The notes under the pieces were generated by a model. That model was not told the DNA's origin, did no database searches, and saw only the letters and a program-made list of their open reading frames with translations. Position numbers and translations under genes: made by a program. Positions 1 through 10,209 of a stretch of 64,000 nucleotides of DNA are shown in pieces (positions within the stretch are counted from its first letter, which is position 1; each line of letters begins with the position of its first letter). Source of the stretch: Ceratotherium simum simum (lineage: Eukaryota > Chordata > Mammalia > Perissodactyla > Rhinocerotidae); NCBI RefSeq assembly GCF_000283155.1, contig NW_004454156.1, forward strand, positions 31,562,496 through 31,626,495. Direction: 5' to 3'.

Positions 1-289
1 AAAAGTTGGTGCTGTAATTAATTGGCTGTTTATGTGCATCGGGCAAGAGAACCCAATTTTGTGTGGTAACAATAGGTGAGTACTGGAGCGAGAGTCAGAG
101 CTCTCCAAAGCTTCAGCTGCCATTGCCATGTGGGGATCTGATTCAGAACCAGTGTTGTGGATCTACTTTTTTTCAAGAAAAGCCAGAAATCTGGATTGTG
201 ATGGGAATTTACCAATGATTAAACTCTGAGTGGGTCAAATAGAACACTCATGTGTCCTGAATCCAGCCTCCAAGTCACACATTTGAAAT
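1..289. other. Unassigned non-coding sequence
   Basis: No exon, repeat family or regulatory site can be supported here. The text around 165-215 has the feel of an old interspersed repeat, but I cannot name the family. Confidence 0.4.
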
Positions 290-425
290 GCCTGTTCTAG
301 AACCATGAGACTTTAGAGCTGGAAGGACAGTTGCAGGTAATCCAGTCTAATTGCTATATTTGATTTTGATGCTGTGAAATGACTTATCCAGGGTTACGCA
401 AGTAAATGTCGGCAGAGCCAGAACT
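290..425 (-). mobile_element. MIR-like SINE fragment
   Basis: The order of words (a 'gagctggaagg' opening, then a 'ccagtctaat' segment, then a 'cagagccagaac' ending) fits a diverged reverse-oriented MIR-type element. The central 'gaggaaactgag' hallmark is eroded, so the call is weak. Confidence 0.4.
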
Positions 426-499
426 AGAAAAAACGGATTCTGATTCTCAGACTAGAACTGTTTTCTGCCATGCTATTACTGAACTGGGATTTTCCCCAC

Positions 500-1275
500 C
501 ATCCCTGCCCTCCTCTAGCTTTCCCCATCTCAGGGAACTGGTGCCAGCGTCCCATCAGGGGCCCAGGCCAGAAGGCTGGGTGTGATCCTTGGCACTGATC
601 AAGCATGAAGACCCATGAAGTCTACCTCCTAAATATATTTTGCATCCATCCCGTTTCTCTCTTTTGCCATTGCTACCACCTAAGTCCCACTACAATAGCT
701 TCCTAACTACTTTCTGATCTCATCACTCCTCTGCTTAAAACATTTCCTGGTTTCCAAAATTTATAAGACTCTGCATGTGCCACCTCCCTCTTTGGGGTCC
801 ATCTTGTAACTCTCTCCTCAGCACTCTAGCCTTTCAGCAACTCTAACCTGTCACTTTCCTCTCCTCCGAAGGACTTTATCCACACCATTCCACTTGTCTG
901 AAATTCTCTCTCCACATCTCTTCTAGTGTTAATCCTAACTAACCTTTGAGGTCTCAGAACAGTGCTGCCCCACTCTAAGTGCTATACAAGTGTTAGCCAT
1001 TGTGATTTTTATTCTTATCATCTTAGTCCAAATGTCACCTTTTTGAGGATTCCTTCCCCGTCAGGTCATCCTGTGATTCACCTTGATAGCACTTAGCTCA
1101 ATCATGGTTCAATAACGAACTGCTTTTATTTGTTTCCTATCCATCGCCTCCATGAGACTTCAGGGCACCCCCAGGATAAAGACTGTGTCCATCTCATTCA
1201 ACTCTTTATATCCCCAGTGAATATCAGAATGCATATTATAGCGCTCAATAAATATTTGTTGACTGATGCTGAGTA
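500..1275 (+). mobile_element. L2 LINE, 3' region
   Basis: This follows the order of the L2 3' end: 'agaaggctggg' and 'gtgatccttgg' near 570-590, 'ctacctcctaaat' near 625, 'ctgcttaaaac' near 730, 'gtctcagaac' near 950, and finally 'gctcaataaatatttgttga' at 1241-1260. It is about 775 bp long. A short MIR-like segment around 975-1020 appears to interrupt it. No reverse-transcriptase frame survives. Confidence 0.75.
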
Positions 1276-1344
1276 AATGCTTGCTTATATTTGTACGCCT
1301 CTGTCAGTCAGAACATCCAGTGGAGCCTTCAATACCACTTTCAT

Positions 1345-1440
1345 GTTGGCCATTTTATACATGAAGAAACTGAGGGTCAGTGGGCCAGTAAGTGACTCCA
1401 TAAATCTGTGGCACTTGAGAACATAAAACCCCCATCCCTG
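1345..1440 (-). mobile_element. MIR fragment
   Basis: The MIR hallmark 'gaagaaactgaggg' at about 1363-1376 is preceded by 'cattttatacat' and followed by a degraded 'ccagtaagtg' segment. Only the core survives. Confidence 0.5.
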
Positions 1441-2020
1441 AGTCCTTCGCCTGGTGTCCTGCCCCTTCTGGTTCTGATGGCTGGGTGGATATTTGACTTC
1501 AGCTGTTTCCTAATTCAGAATTGGGACACATATATATTTTTCAGTGGCAGGAAGTTTTGCCCTAGGGGAATGCAACTTGGTTAATGTCTGGGGAAAGAGA
1601 AATATTTTTTCCCTTTGTTAGCTGGCTCTGGGCAGCCTGCAAACTCTTGATCCCCACTGTCTGCTGCTTGGGACATAATGACTTGCTTTCAATCCCTTTT
1701 AATTATGGGATTTCTGATAGGAATTTGGAAAACAACTCCTAAGTCCAGAGGCTTGGATGCTAGCCCATGTTTCATCTCCAAGTCTCTGCCTCAGTTTTTC
1801 AGAAAGACTTTTTATACCTGGCCCTCAGGCAAGCCCCATCCTCCATCACTCCCATTCCTCCCAAACTGCCCACTTGGGGGCCGGCTAGCCATGTCTGTTT
1901 CCCAGTTCACTCGCTGGATGGAAGCATCCCTTTGCCTCCATGCTGGGCTGTATTTTCAGTCCCGTGCCTGTTCTGAGGCAGTCCTCCACGGGTAACATAC
2001 CTGGGCTGGTGTCCCTTGGA
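1441..2020. other. Non-coding stretch without recognised elements
   Basis: I see no repeat family or site here. Open frames of up to 105 codons at 1678-1995 have no recognisable domain and overlap frames on the other strand, as expected by chance in GC-rich DNA. Confidence 0.5.
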
Positions 2021-2024
2021 TAGT

Positions 2025-2195
2025 GGCCTGGGAGTGAGCAAAGCCAGCTTTGAGTCCTTGCTCTTCCTCGTGTTAATGCTGGGGCCTTGGGCAACTACCC
2101 TAAGCCCCCAACCTCGATTTCCTTAACCGTAAAATGGGAACAATAATATTTCTTTTAGGTTAGTGGCAACACTCAGCAAATAATAGGCACTAAAA
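2025..2195 (+). mobile_element. MIR SINE
   Basis: The central words are readable: 'gggccttgggcaacta' near 2083 and 'cgtaaaatgggaacaataat' near 2128-2147, then a tail resembling 'aataggcacta'. This is forward MIR order. Confidence 0.65.
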
Positions 2196-2389
2196 AAAAA
2201 ATTCTTTTCTTTCCTCCTGTAGCTTTTGGTAGGGCTGGGGGTGGTGGAGGGGGTAGAAGACCATAGAGATGGGTTAGGGAAGGGAGGGTCTCTGCCAGGA
2301 TCGGCAGCTGAAAAGTCCAGCCTAGGGAAGTGGCGAAGGCACCCTTGTTGGGTGTTAGTAAGAGTGCCAGCAGGGGGAAGTGAATGGCC

Positions 2390-2515
2390 TCTGGGCATTA
2401 GAGGCAGACCGGCTTCAAATCCCAGCTCTGCCACCTAATAGCTGGGTGACTGGGTGACTGAACTACTTGAAGTCTCAGTTGCTGCATCTGTAAAACAGGA
2501 ACATGATTCCCATTC
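2390..2515 (+). mobile_element. MIR SINE
   Basis: The motifs 'cttcaaatcccagctctgcc' at 2413-2432, 'tagctgggtgac' and 'tgcatctgtaaaacaggaac' give a clear forward MIR. The word 'tgggtgac' is repeated in tandem at about 2443-2458. Confidence 0.75.
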
Positions 2516-2754
2516 CACGGGGCATCCTGCGGACTGGAGCTGACACCCAGGAAGCCATCCGTTCTGCCCACTGACCTTTGCTCTGGGATCTCCTTGCTCC
2601 CTAAAGCCCCGGGGGCCACCTGGTCCTGAGTTTGTTCCAGGACATCCCCAGCACAAAGAGGAATTGGAATTCACACCTGCTTTCTCTGTTTCCTAAAGAA
2701 CAAAATTTACAGCAGCTCCCTTTTAGTGGGTACCGACTGCCCTTAGCCCTTTTT

Positions 2755-2880
2755 TAGGTGAGAAAACTAAAGCTCAGAGACTGACACTTGCCCAAGGTCA
2801 CCAAGCAGGTGGATGAGAGAGCTGGACTGTCTGGTCCCAAAGCCCACACTCTTTCCCCCAGAGCCACCTCCTTCCTGACC
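2755..2880 (-). mobile_element. MIR SINE
   Basis: A reverse MIR: 'ggtgagaaaactaaagctca' at 2757-2776, 'cttgcccaaggtcacc' at 2787-2802, and an end near 'agcccacactctttcc'. Confidence 0.7.
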
Positions 2881-2889
2881 CCCTTCTCA

Positions 2890-3690
2890 CTGCTTTGGGC
2901 TTCCTGGGTTCCCGAGGCTCAGATGGACCCAAGCCAGCTGGATTCGGGCCACTCCTACAGGGGGGAGCAGTTTCACCCATTTTCCTGCACTCATGACCCC
3001 CCTGCCAGCTCCCAAGGCCCTAGATTCACTGTCTGTGTTGTCCCAGCATGTCCGGCAGGAGATATGGGGGCGGGAATTCTCCCCCTGCCCTGCATCCCTC
3101 CACCGGCTGGGGGCGCTGGCGGGCAGAGGGCAGAAGGCAGGGGCTGAGAAGTTAAAGATTACCAGGGAGGAGCAGCAGGGACAGTTCTGATTTGGGGCAG
3201 AGGCCACTTTACCTTGTGTCCTCTGCCCATGTGGGACGGCGACGACATATGCGACTGCACCCTCCAAAGCGGAGAGGCCTGCAGGTGTGACACTCCAGAG
3301 GCAGCAGGCTGGGCTAGCGGAAAGAGGATGTGGCCTGGAATCGGAGCCCCACGGGATGGGGAGGGGGCGGGCTCAGGCTGCAGTGGAAACCAACGTGGCG
3401 CTGAAGAGAAAGCTGGGGGCTGGTGCGCTGGGCGAATAAGCCCCTCCTTAAAGCTTGGCTACCCCCCCACCCCCGCTTCTCCTCCAGAACTCCCCCTCCC
3501 CGCTCTGCAGCCTCACAGACACTGACCAGTGGGGCCTCGCGGGGGCTCCAGCCCCCTCACCCGTACCCTGGACTCTGTGGAACATCAACACAGCTTGATG
3601 CAAAATCGGAAGAAAACTCTAGTCCAGACAGCGCTGTAATTGTCAGACTGGCCAGGAGGATGCCATCCACGAAGGCCTAGCTAGAGGCAG
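2890..3690. other. GC-rich unique block, possible regulatory DNA
   Basis: This is mostly repeat-free and unusually CpG-containing for the window, with about two dozen CpGs by eye between 3100 and 3620. It holds a four-run G-quadruplex motif at 3353-3371 and a fragment near 3315-3345 with MIR-like wording. No TATA box, initiator or splice-bounded exon can be supported. Short frames here have no recognisable domain. A role as an enhancer or minor CpG island is only inference. Confidence 0.3.
3353..3371 (+). other. G-quadruplex motif
   Basis: Four G runs of 3, 4, 5 and 3 bases are separated by loops of 2, 1 and 1 bases. This satisfies the usual G3+N1-7 pattern with very short loops, which are known to favour stable structures. 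Confidence 0.75.
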
Positions 3691-4289
3691 CTAGTGACGC
3701 TCTTGAGCTACTGGTTAGCTGTGAGGAAGAACTTCCCTTTGGGGAAGAATCCAGGAATGAGTGGCCAGGGATGCTTGCCGTCTTGTCTCCTCTGGGAAGC
3801 TCGAAAAAGAAGCCAGCTGCTTGTGTGTCCGGCAGGGTTTGGGCAAGGTCATGCTTAACAGAAGAGAAATAGATTTTTGAGTTGTGAAACGTATGGACGT
3901 TGCTACATCTACGCTGTCCCAATCTTAGGGCATCTCAGTGAACCAGTGATGATGGAGACAGGGAGGATAGGGAGACTTTGCAGGAGCACTTTAGACCTGA
4001 GGACAAAGAGAGAGGAAGGTACTTATGGGGAAAGCTTGGCTTAAGCTGCTCCCAGAATGCTGTGAGCCAGGCTTGGGTCTGCGAGGGGAAAGAGGGGCGC
4101 TAAGGATAAGTGGGGCCTGGGTCCGAGAGAGAGGGACAAAGAGGAAGGGAGGAAGCCATCCATTAACATGGCCACTAAAAGGGACAGAGTCTAGAAGACA
4201 TCTTTAGGCCCTCACTACATTCCCCCAAGACTGTCCCCCACCTCTGTGCACAGAGCGGGCTCCTGGGGCCATATCTCTACTCCCTGGAC
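3691..4289. other. Non-coding stretch without recognised elements
   Basis: Nothing is supported apart from an A/G-rich segment around 3950-4150. The minus-strand frame at 3677-3922 has no recognisable domain. Confidence 0.45.
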
Positions 4290-4600
4290 CTCAGATCCCT
4301 GGCTACAGCCAATCGAACCAGACTGGACCCTTGACTCCTGCTGGCCAATCAGACAGTCTCTCTTGAGAATTTGGAACAAAAGCAGCAAAACTAGTGGGAT
4401 GAATGGTAGCCCCGCAGGAGGGACGTGAGAGCTGGAGTGGCCATTTTTTGCCGTTGGTACAGAAAAGCAAAAAACATAAAATAAGAATAATAAAAAGCTG
4501 GTCTGCAGAGAGAGAAAAGAATGAAGCAGACATGTAACCAAAAGAGTCTGGACCAAACACACAGCTGGTAGGTCCTTCCACTCACACTGCTGCAAACCCC
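4290..4600 (+). mobile_element. Possible ancient LTR-type remnant
   Basis: The segment with 'tggccaatcaga' at 4344-4355, followed by 'cttgagaatttgg' and later 'cagagagagaaaagaatgaa', resembles a diverged LTR-type repeat also seen at 18405-18660. The family is not assigned. It overlaps the longest open frame in the window (4215-4787 minus, 190 codons), which I regard as non-coding. Confidence 0.3.
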
Positions 4601-4948
4601 GCCGCCTGCTCCCAAGCGCAGCGGGCAGTGCAGCCAAGGTGGGTGGGAAACGGAGCTGAGCAGGAGCACAGCGAGACCCTGAGAATCCACTCTGTATGCC
4701 CGCCCTCTTGCTGGAGCTCAGAGAGTGGTCAGCCTCCCCGCAGAAACGTCCTCTTCTTTCTGTTGCATTCTTTCTAGACTTCTGCACGGCTTGTCAATTA
4801 ACATGCATTCAGTCCCCAGGAGGAGCAGACCCAAACTTCCAACACGCACACCGTGTGCTCCCACCACCCCGGGAATACTCATCATTTGTGAAAAATATGT
4901 GTACTTGTCTGCCTCTGTTGCCTCTGCCTTGTCTGCTGTACCTCGAAA
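4600..4948. other. Non-coding stretch without recognised elements
   Basis: No repeat family or site is recognised. Overlapping frames of 80-85 codons exist on both strands around 4696-4967, which argues against any of them being real. Confidence 0.45.
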
Positions 4949-4949
4949 A

Positions 4950-5105
4950 ATGACAGTCATTCTTTAAGGCCCAGCTTGCGTGCCATCTACTTTCTGAAGG
5001 CTTTTTGAACTCCCTTGGGCATAATTAGTTCTTCCCTCCTGTCACCTCCCAAAGCCCTTTGTACGTTCTGCCACTATGGCATTTTTCATATTGTATATAC
5101 TTGCC
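4950..5105 (+). mobile_element. L2 LINE fragment
   Basis: The order 'aaggcccagcttgcgtgcca', 'tctgaaggctttttgaact' and 'cactatggcatttttcata' matches the region of L2 just upstream of its 3' terminus, in degraded form. Confidence 0.5.
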
Positions 5106-5109
5106 TGAT

Positions 5110-5430
5110 ATTTAAGTTACTTTTTAAAATACAGATATAATACGTGTTCTGTATAAAGTGAAGAATAAAATCCCTTTCCTCCTCCAATCCTTCCAGCACC
5201 ACCCGCCAAGCTAATCACTATTAGCAATTTCTTTGGAGGTCTTCCAGAAATTTCTATGTATAAGTAAGCATATATGAGAATGTGGGTATGTATAGTTAGT
5301 TATTTGATCCAAAATGGGTCAGATAAAGTTAGTTTTGCAGCTTGCACTTTTCACTGTTGGACATCTTTATTTTTGTAGAAAAGTACATTCTGTTTACTTT
5401 AATGCTCTATCAATATGTTTGGCCTAAAAT
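5110..5430 (-). mobile_element. L1 (old L1M type) 3'-end fragment
   Basis: The AT-rich text includes 'ggtcttccagaaatttctat' near 5239, 'gcttgcacttttcactg' and 'ggacatcttta'. This is the reverse-oriented wording of old L1 3' ends seen elsewhere in the window. Confidence 0.45.
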
Positions 5431-5439
5431 CTGTCATCT

Positions 5440-5522
5440 TATTTTATTTTTTAAAAATAAATATTTAATTTTACTTAAAATTGAATTAATTAAAATTAAA
5501 ATTAAAAAAATAAAATATTTTT
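5440..5522. repeat. AT-rich low-complexity sequence
   Basis: This is almost entirely A and T, with repeated 'attaaaatt' words. It separates an L1 fragment from the polypyrimidine tract. Confidence 0.85.
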
Positions 5523-5552
5523 TACTTTGTTTTCTATTTTCTGCTATATGGT

Positions 5553-5692
5553 CTCCTTTTCTTCCTTCCTCCCTTCCTTCCTCCTTCCCTCCTTCTCTTT
5601 CTTCCTCCCTCCCTCCCTTCTTTCCTTCCTTCCTTCCTTCCTTCCTCCTTTTCCTCCTCCTCCTCCTCCTTCTTCTCTTTCTCTCTCTTATT
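5553..5692. repeat. Polypyrimidine tract, imperfect (CTTCC)n/(CTT)n
   Basis: About 140 bases are nearly pure C/T on the plus strand, with runs of CTTCC, CCTCC and TTCC units and a CCT triplet array at about 5654-5670. The long frames crossing it on both strands (Pro/Ser/Phe-rich on plus, Arg/Lys/Glu-rich on minus) are products of base composition. Confidence 0.93.
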
Positions 5693-5699
5693 TTATTTA

Positions 5700-6905
5700 T
5701 GAGGTTTCTTCCCCCCACTTCTTCTAATGGTTTGGAAAGTATATAGTCTGTTTTTAGTCTTTGAAGTGGTCACCCTTATAACTTTAAACAGTATACTTAA
5801 ACATCTATTTCTTGATTTACCAACTTTATTCCATATCCAATCCACGGATTCTCCACTGTACAAGATGTGAAAATTGGGGCATGTATACATCTCCCCACAT
5901 CCCTTCCTCTGCCCCGTTGTTGGTTAAGCTATTTGTTTTTATACTGCTGTGGTTTAGAACATTTACATTCTGTTCTGTAACCATAATCCCCACAGCTGTT
6001 TAGCCTTAGTTCTATATTTAAATGAATATAATGTTCACCACCAACTCGTGCATTTCATAGCTTCTCCATTCCTAAATTGGTAATTTTCAAATATCTTTTG
6101 GAGAACTAGATTTCATTATCAAATCTGCCCCCCCCCCGCCCCGGAACTTATCAGTGCTATGTTGCTATTTTCTCTCAGTCTGTGTGTTGGTGAATGTCTT
6201 TCAGCCGCTTTTATACAGTCATGAGTTGCTTAATGACAGGGATCCGTTCTGAGAAATGCGTTGTTATGGCGATTTCGTCGTTGTGTGAACATCATAGAGT
6301 GTACTTACACAGACCTAGATGGTACAGCCTACTACACACCTAGGCTATATGATACCGATCTTATGAGACGACTGTCATATATACAGTCTGTCACTGACCT
6401 AAACATCGTTACATAGCATATGACTATGAAAGACAACCAAATTGGCTATCAAATTTAAGAACACACTCATTATCTTCAGAATTTTCTACCCGTTGCTACC
6501 ATATCTTTTGGCACTAAAGGATAAAGTTGTAGGCCAGCCTGATTTTTCCTTTAGAATATTTCCTGATTTTACTATTTGAATATTCTCCATCAAACTTCCA
6601 TGATATACTAAGGCTATTTTTGTATTCTGTAGATTCAGGCATTTCTTTAGTTCAGAAAAAGTTTTCTTCTATAATATCTTTGAATATTTTTGTGTCCTGT
6701 TGTTCTGTTCTTTTCTTCAGGAATACCCAGTATGCATATTTGAATATCTTTTGTATTTCATGAGTACTGACTTCTTTCTTATTTCATTGTCTTTATTATT
6801 TTCCCTTTTTTTCCATTTTTTATCCCTACTCTCTATATTACTGGCTCTGCTCTCAACTGAATAAATTCCACATCTTGCTGATGCTAATTTTTCCCCCATA
6901 AGAGT
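5700..6905 (-). mobile_element. Old L1-like sequence, interrupted
   Basis: The AT-rich text at 5720-6060 and 6500-6900 includes 'ataatatctttgaatatttt' near 6670 and 'caggaatacccagtatgcat' at 6718-6737. This reads like reverse-oriented old L1. A DNA transposon interrupts it at 6214-6427, and a poly-C run with one G lies at about 6128-6143. The boundary and subfamily are uncertain. Confidence 0.4.
6214..6427 (+). mobile_element. Non-autonomous TIR DNA transposon
   Basis: It starts with TA then 'cagtcatgagttgcttaatg' and ends with 'catagcatatgactatg'. The two ends are imperfect inverted repeats sharing 'agtcat'. The interior words 'gagaaatgcgttgttatggc' and 'cctactacacacctaggcta' are those of a familiar mammalian MITE-like element with an internal deletion. 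No transposase is encoded. I do not recall the family name with certainty. Confidence 0.6.
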
Positions 6906-7562
6906 TTTATTATTATTTTCATTTTTTTCACCCCACGTTGGATCCTGTCTGCTTATCTGTAGTTTTCCTTTGGAAATGTTTTACTCTAGTCTGTTCTTTT
7001 TTCAGGGATATAATGGAGTGGGATGGAGGAGTGAGTTGGGGCTGCCAACAGATTCCCCTTGAGTTTCTTGTCCCAGAATCTGTTACCAAATATGCTTTGC
7101 TCTGGGGGTGCATCTATCCTGGGTTTCAAAGCATCCCCTCAGGGTTGAGGTCAGTGCGGGTCACAAGGAAGAGCCATAGCTCATGGGTCTTCTGACTGGT
7201 CATGTAATGTTTATGCATCTCTTCTAGTGATTAGCTGCAAGGCTGATTGTTACTTCCCTCTCTCTTCTACCTTACCTCTAAGACTTTTAAGGGATAGGAG
7301 TCAGGGTTGAAAAAATAATATTATTTACCTACATAGTGCCTCCTTTGGCCTTGTCTTCCTTGCCCTCCCACCTTGTGGAAGTGAGTCACTACGGGGAACC
7401 TTATTCTTCCATGGCCCACCCATATCTCTGCTCCTTTGCTCTCCAGCAACTGATCATTAATTTGGCCTTTAGAGATCCTCTTTTCTACTTTCAAGGAAAT
7501 CTGGCAATGTATATGTTGTCTTCCTTTGATGAAGTCCAAGCTCACTGAATGTGGCAGATATA
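6906..7562. other. Non-coding stretch without recognised elements
   Basis: T-rich at the left edge, then unremarkable mixed sequence. Open frames of up to 85 codons carry no recognisable motif. Nothing else is supported. Confidence 0.45.
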
Positions 7563-7564
7563 AG

Positions 7565-8010
7565 TTTTAGCTTCTTTTATTTTTAGTAACGTTAGCTTCT
7601 GTAACAAACCTCACCTGCAGTTGTCAATGGTTTAGCGTGATATAAGTTCATTTCTCACTTGCACAAGGGTCCAATGCAGATGTTCCTGGTTAGTGGGCAG
7701 CCTGCCACATGATGATGCAGGGGCCTGGGCCCCTTCTATTTTGTGGGATCTTGGAGGCCCCCTTACCCAGCAAGAAGAAAGGGAGGGAGGGAGGGAGAGA
7801 GGGAGGGCGAGAAAGAGAAAGAAGATACACCCATCTCTTAACCACCTTGGCCCAGAAGTGACACAGATCACTTCCGTTCACACTCCAACTATGAGAACCA
7901 GTCACTTGGCTCATGGAAATGCAATGAAGAGGCTGGGAAATGTGGTCTTTGCCTGGGCAGCTGTTCCCAACCCACTCCTCTCTATTATGGAACGACAAGA
8001 ATGAACTCTG
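7565..8010 (-). mobile_element. MaLR/ERVL-type LTR, reverse orientation
   Basis: It opens with 'gttagcttctgtaacaaacc' at 7590-7609 and continues through a 'tttcatttctcactt'-like primer-side segment. 'cccagaagtgacacagatca' sits near 7851-7870 and 'ggctgggaaatgtggtcttt' near 7931. This is the reverse of a solo-LTR type common in mammals. A purine-rich (GGGA)n segment occupies about 7779-7822. No internal retroviral sequence is attached. Confidence 0.55.
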
Positions 8011-8154
8011 GTAAGCAGTTAATCATCTCAGTCCCATAGCGATTTCCTAGTTTTATTGAAGATGGAATTTTCTGGACTATTTTCATTCTTTGTGTTGTTT
8101 TCAGTGGGTTTCAAAGAAGAGAGTACAGTAAACATCTTTAACTTTTAACTTGTT

Positions 8155-8295
8155 CACAAGTCTGTCTCTTCTGCTAATCTGTGCTCTCTAAATGGGGGCC
8201 CTGATTTAACCATTTGATATTTTCCAGCACCCAGCATGATGGCAGACACAGAGTAGATGTTCGATAAATGCTTCTTACATGAAAGAGTGAATGAA
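8155..8295 (+). mobile_element. L2 LINE 3' terminus
   Basis: The ordered words 'ccagcacccagcatgatggc' at 8225-8244, 'acagagtagatgttcgataa' and 'gagtgaatgaac' are a degraded L2 3' end. Confidence 0.6.
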
Positions 8296-8299
8296 CTCC

Positions 8300-8885
8300 T
8301 CTCCTAAGTGGGTGAAAACGGTTCTTCCTACCTTCCTCATTCTCAACTTAATCTTTCCATCCTCTCTCTTTTCTCTCTTTAGGAGAAAGGAAGGAGGGAT
8401 CGTCAGGGCTGCTCCATTCTCTCTTCTCCACTTACCTTCCTATCACATGGTTTGTCTCTGGGCTTGTGTCTCCTGTGTCCCTGCACTGATTCAACATTCC
8501 CCTGGATGAGTTCTGGTTAGAGGCTGGCCCATGGCTCAGGAAGCTTCTTGCCGCCAAGCTAACATTTAACAATGTGTCTCCTTGCAGCTTGGCTGTAAGA
8601 TTTGACACTGGGGAAGGAAAAATCTCTGTCTGGGGAAACATAACTCACTGGTGAGAACGCTAGGTGTGCTACTGCTTCAGCTGGTGTTAAAGCCATGGAC
8701 AGTAAGTGGGACTAGGGTGTGGATCAAACATGTGTGAGGGAGCCTGACCAAGGAAAAGACTCTTTCCTGCTTTAAACATCCTGACCTAAGTGGTCCACTA
8801 TATTCAAATCCACTTCCCACGGCAAGTTACTTTTCTTAAGTAGACAGTCCCCAGGAAGGGTCATCAATAGAAAATTAGTAGAATT
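8300..8885. other. Non-coding stretch without recognised elements
   Basis: No element is recognised. A CT-rich segment lies around 8355-8385. Confidence 0.45.
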
Positions 8886-8889
8886 GAAT

Positions 8890-9185
8890 AGCTAAGAGTT
8901 CAATCATTGGAATCCAACAGACCTATGCTTATATCCTGCTCTGCCGTTTACCGGCTATATGACCTTGGACAAATTGTTTAAGCAATTTGAGCCTCAGTTT
9001 CTTCACCTATAACACTGAGATAATAATATCTATCCTGCTGGATTGTTATGAGGATAAATTGAGTTCAATCATAGACATGAAAGAGATATTCAATATTTGT
9101 TGAATGAATAAATACCAAATGTACATAAAGTTCTTAACATAGTACCTGGCTCATTATAAGCAATCAATGTAAGATGGTTATATTC
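8890..9185 (+). mobile_element. MIR SINE with small insertion
   Basis: A long forward MIR: 'atatgaccttggacaaattg' at 8957-8976, 'gagcctcagtttcttcacct' at 8989-9008, 'gagataataatatctatcct', and the tail 'aacatagtacctggctcatt'. An L2-like 'aatatttgttgaatgaataa' segment interrupts it at about 9092-9112. Confidence 0.75.
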
Positions 9186-9189
9186 GTAA

Positions 9190-9350
9190 TAATAGGCTGG
9201 GTTTGCTAAGTTTACTGCGATAACAAAACCCTGAAATCTCATATCTTAAAACAAAAAAGATTTATTTTTTGCTCATACTACATGTCCACAGAAGGTCAGG
9301 TGGGGACTCTGTTCCAAGTAATCCTCAGGCTGATGGAACAGCTACCACCT
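9190..9350 (-). mobile_element. LTR fragment, reverse orientation
   Basis: The text 'ctgaaatctcatatcttaaa' at 9231-9250, then 'gatttattttttgctcatac' and 'acatgtccacagaaggtcag', matches the reverse-oriented end of the LTR type seen at 7565-8010. It lies head-on to the next LTR. Confidence 0.5.
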
Positions 9351-9374
9351 GGAATGCTGCCAGTCACCCATCCA

Positions 9375-9800
9375 TCAACAGGCAAAGCATATTTCCCTCT
9401 CCTTGATTCTGAGCTCGGTCATCTGACTTACTCTGGCCAATGGGATATTAAGAGGCTTGAAGCAAGCACAGACTTGACAAGCACTTGAACATTTCTGCTT
9501 GAGCTCTTGTAACTCTGTCATCAACACGAGAACATGCCTGAGCTAGCCCGCTGGAGCAAGAGAGACATGTGGAGCAGAGCCAAGATGCCCCAGTCACTCA
9601 GTCATTTATCCTAAATCAGCCCACACCTAGCTGACCCCAGACATGTGAGTGGGACCAGTCAAGATCAGAAGATCCTCTTAGCCAACCCCAGCTGACCCCA
9701 GATTCATAAGCAATAAACAATCACTATTGAAATCAAGGTTTGGGGGATGTTTGTTACACGCCATTATTGTGGCAATGGGTAACTGATAACTAGCCTCAAG
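9375..9800 (+). mobile_element. LTR fragment, forward orientation
   Basis: Forward LTR wording: 'ctggccaatgggatattaag' near 9432, repeated 'agctgaccccaga' words at about 9630-9643 and 9690-9703, 'gcaataaacaatcactattg' near 9710, and the end 'tggcaatgggtaactgata'. It includes a plausible AATAAA polyadenylation signal typical of LTRs. Confidence 0.55.
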
Positions 9801-10209
9801 CTCTCCAGCACATAGGACTCTGCACCTCCTCACATTCCTCAGAAAAAACCTCACATGGTATATTTTAATGAAGACTTGAAGGGGAAGTCTAAAGGGCATT
9901 TGACATCACGTAACTTCATGAATTTCCATTTAACATGGCTTCTCTCCTCTCTTTCCTTGGCTGAGATGCTAACCAGGGCTTCTCCTTTACTCTTACTTCA
10001 CACAGGACACTATTCTGCCAGCTTATACCTACTCTGTTCCCCATCTGTTCATCCCCTCCCTAAAATCTCTCACTCTTTCTTCCATAGATCAATTCATCCC
10101 CGTCCCAGATATTCCAGACCCAAGCACTTGGCAAAGTCGTCCTGTTTGTGGGACCTACCCTCCTTAGAAGCCAGTGGTTTATAAACAATAATAATCCTTG
10201 TTTGTTTTT
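9801..10209. other. Non-coding stretch, possibly degraded L2
   Basis: The CT-rich text around 9940-10160 may be the upstream part of the L2 that ends at 10320, but no clear landmarks remain. A 109-codon frame at 9855-10184 has no recognisable domain. Confidence 0.35.

Noticed and set aside
4215..4787. Longest open frame in the window (190 codons, minus strand), with a hydrophobic middle
   Set aside because: It overlaps a probable old LTR-type repeat, its hydrophobic stretch comes from an A/T-rich segment read in reverse, and frames on the other strand overlap it. No domain is recognised.
5342..5746. Frames rich in Pro/Ser/Phe (plus) or Arg/Lys/Glu (minus)
   Set aside because: They are translations of the polypyrimidine tract and adjoining AT-rich repeat.
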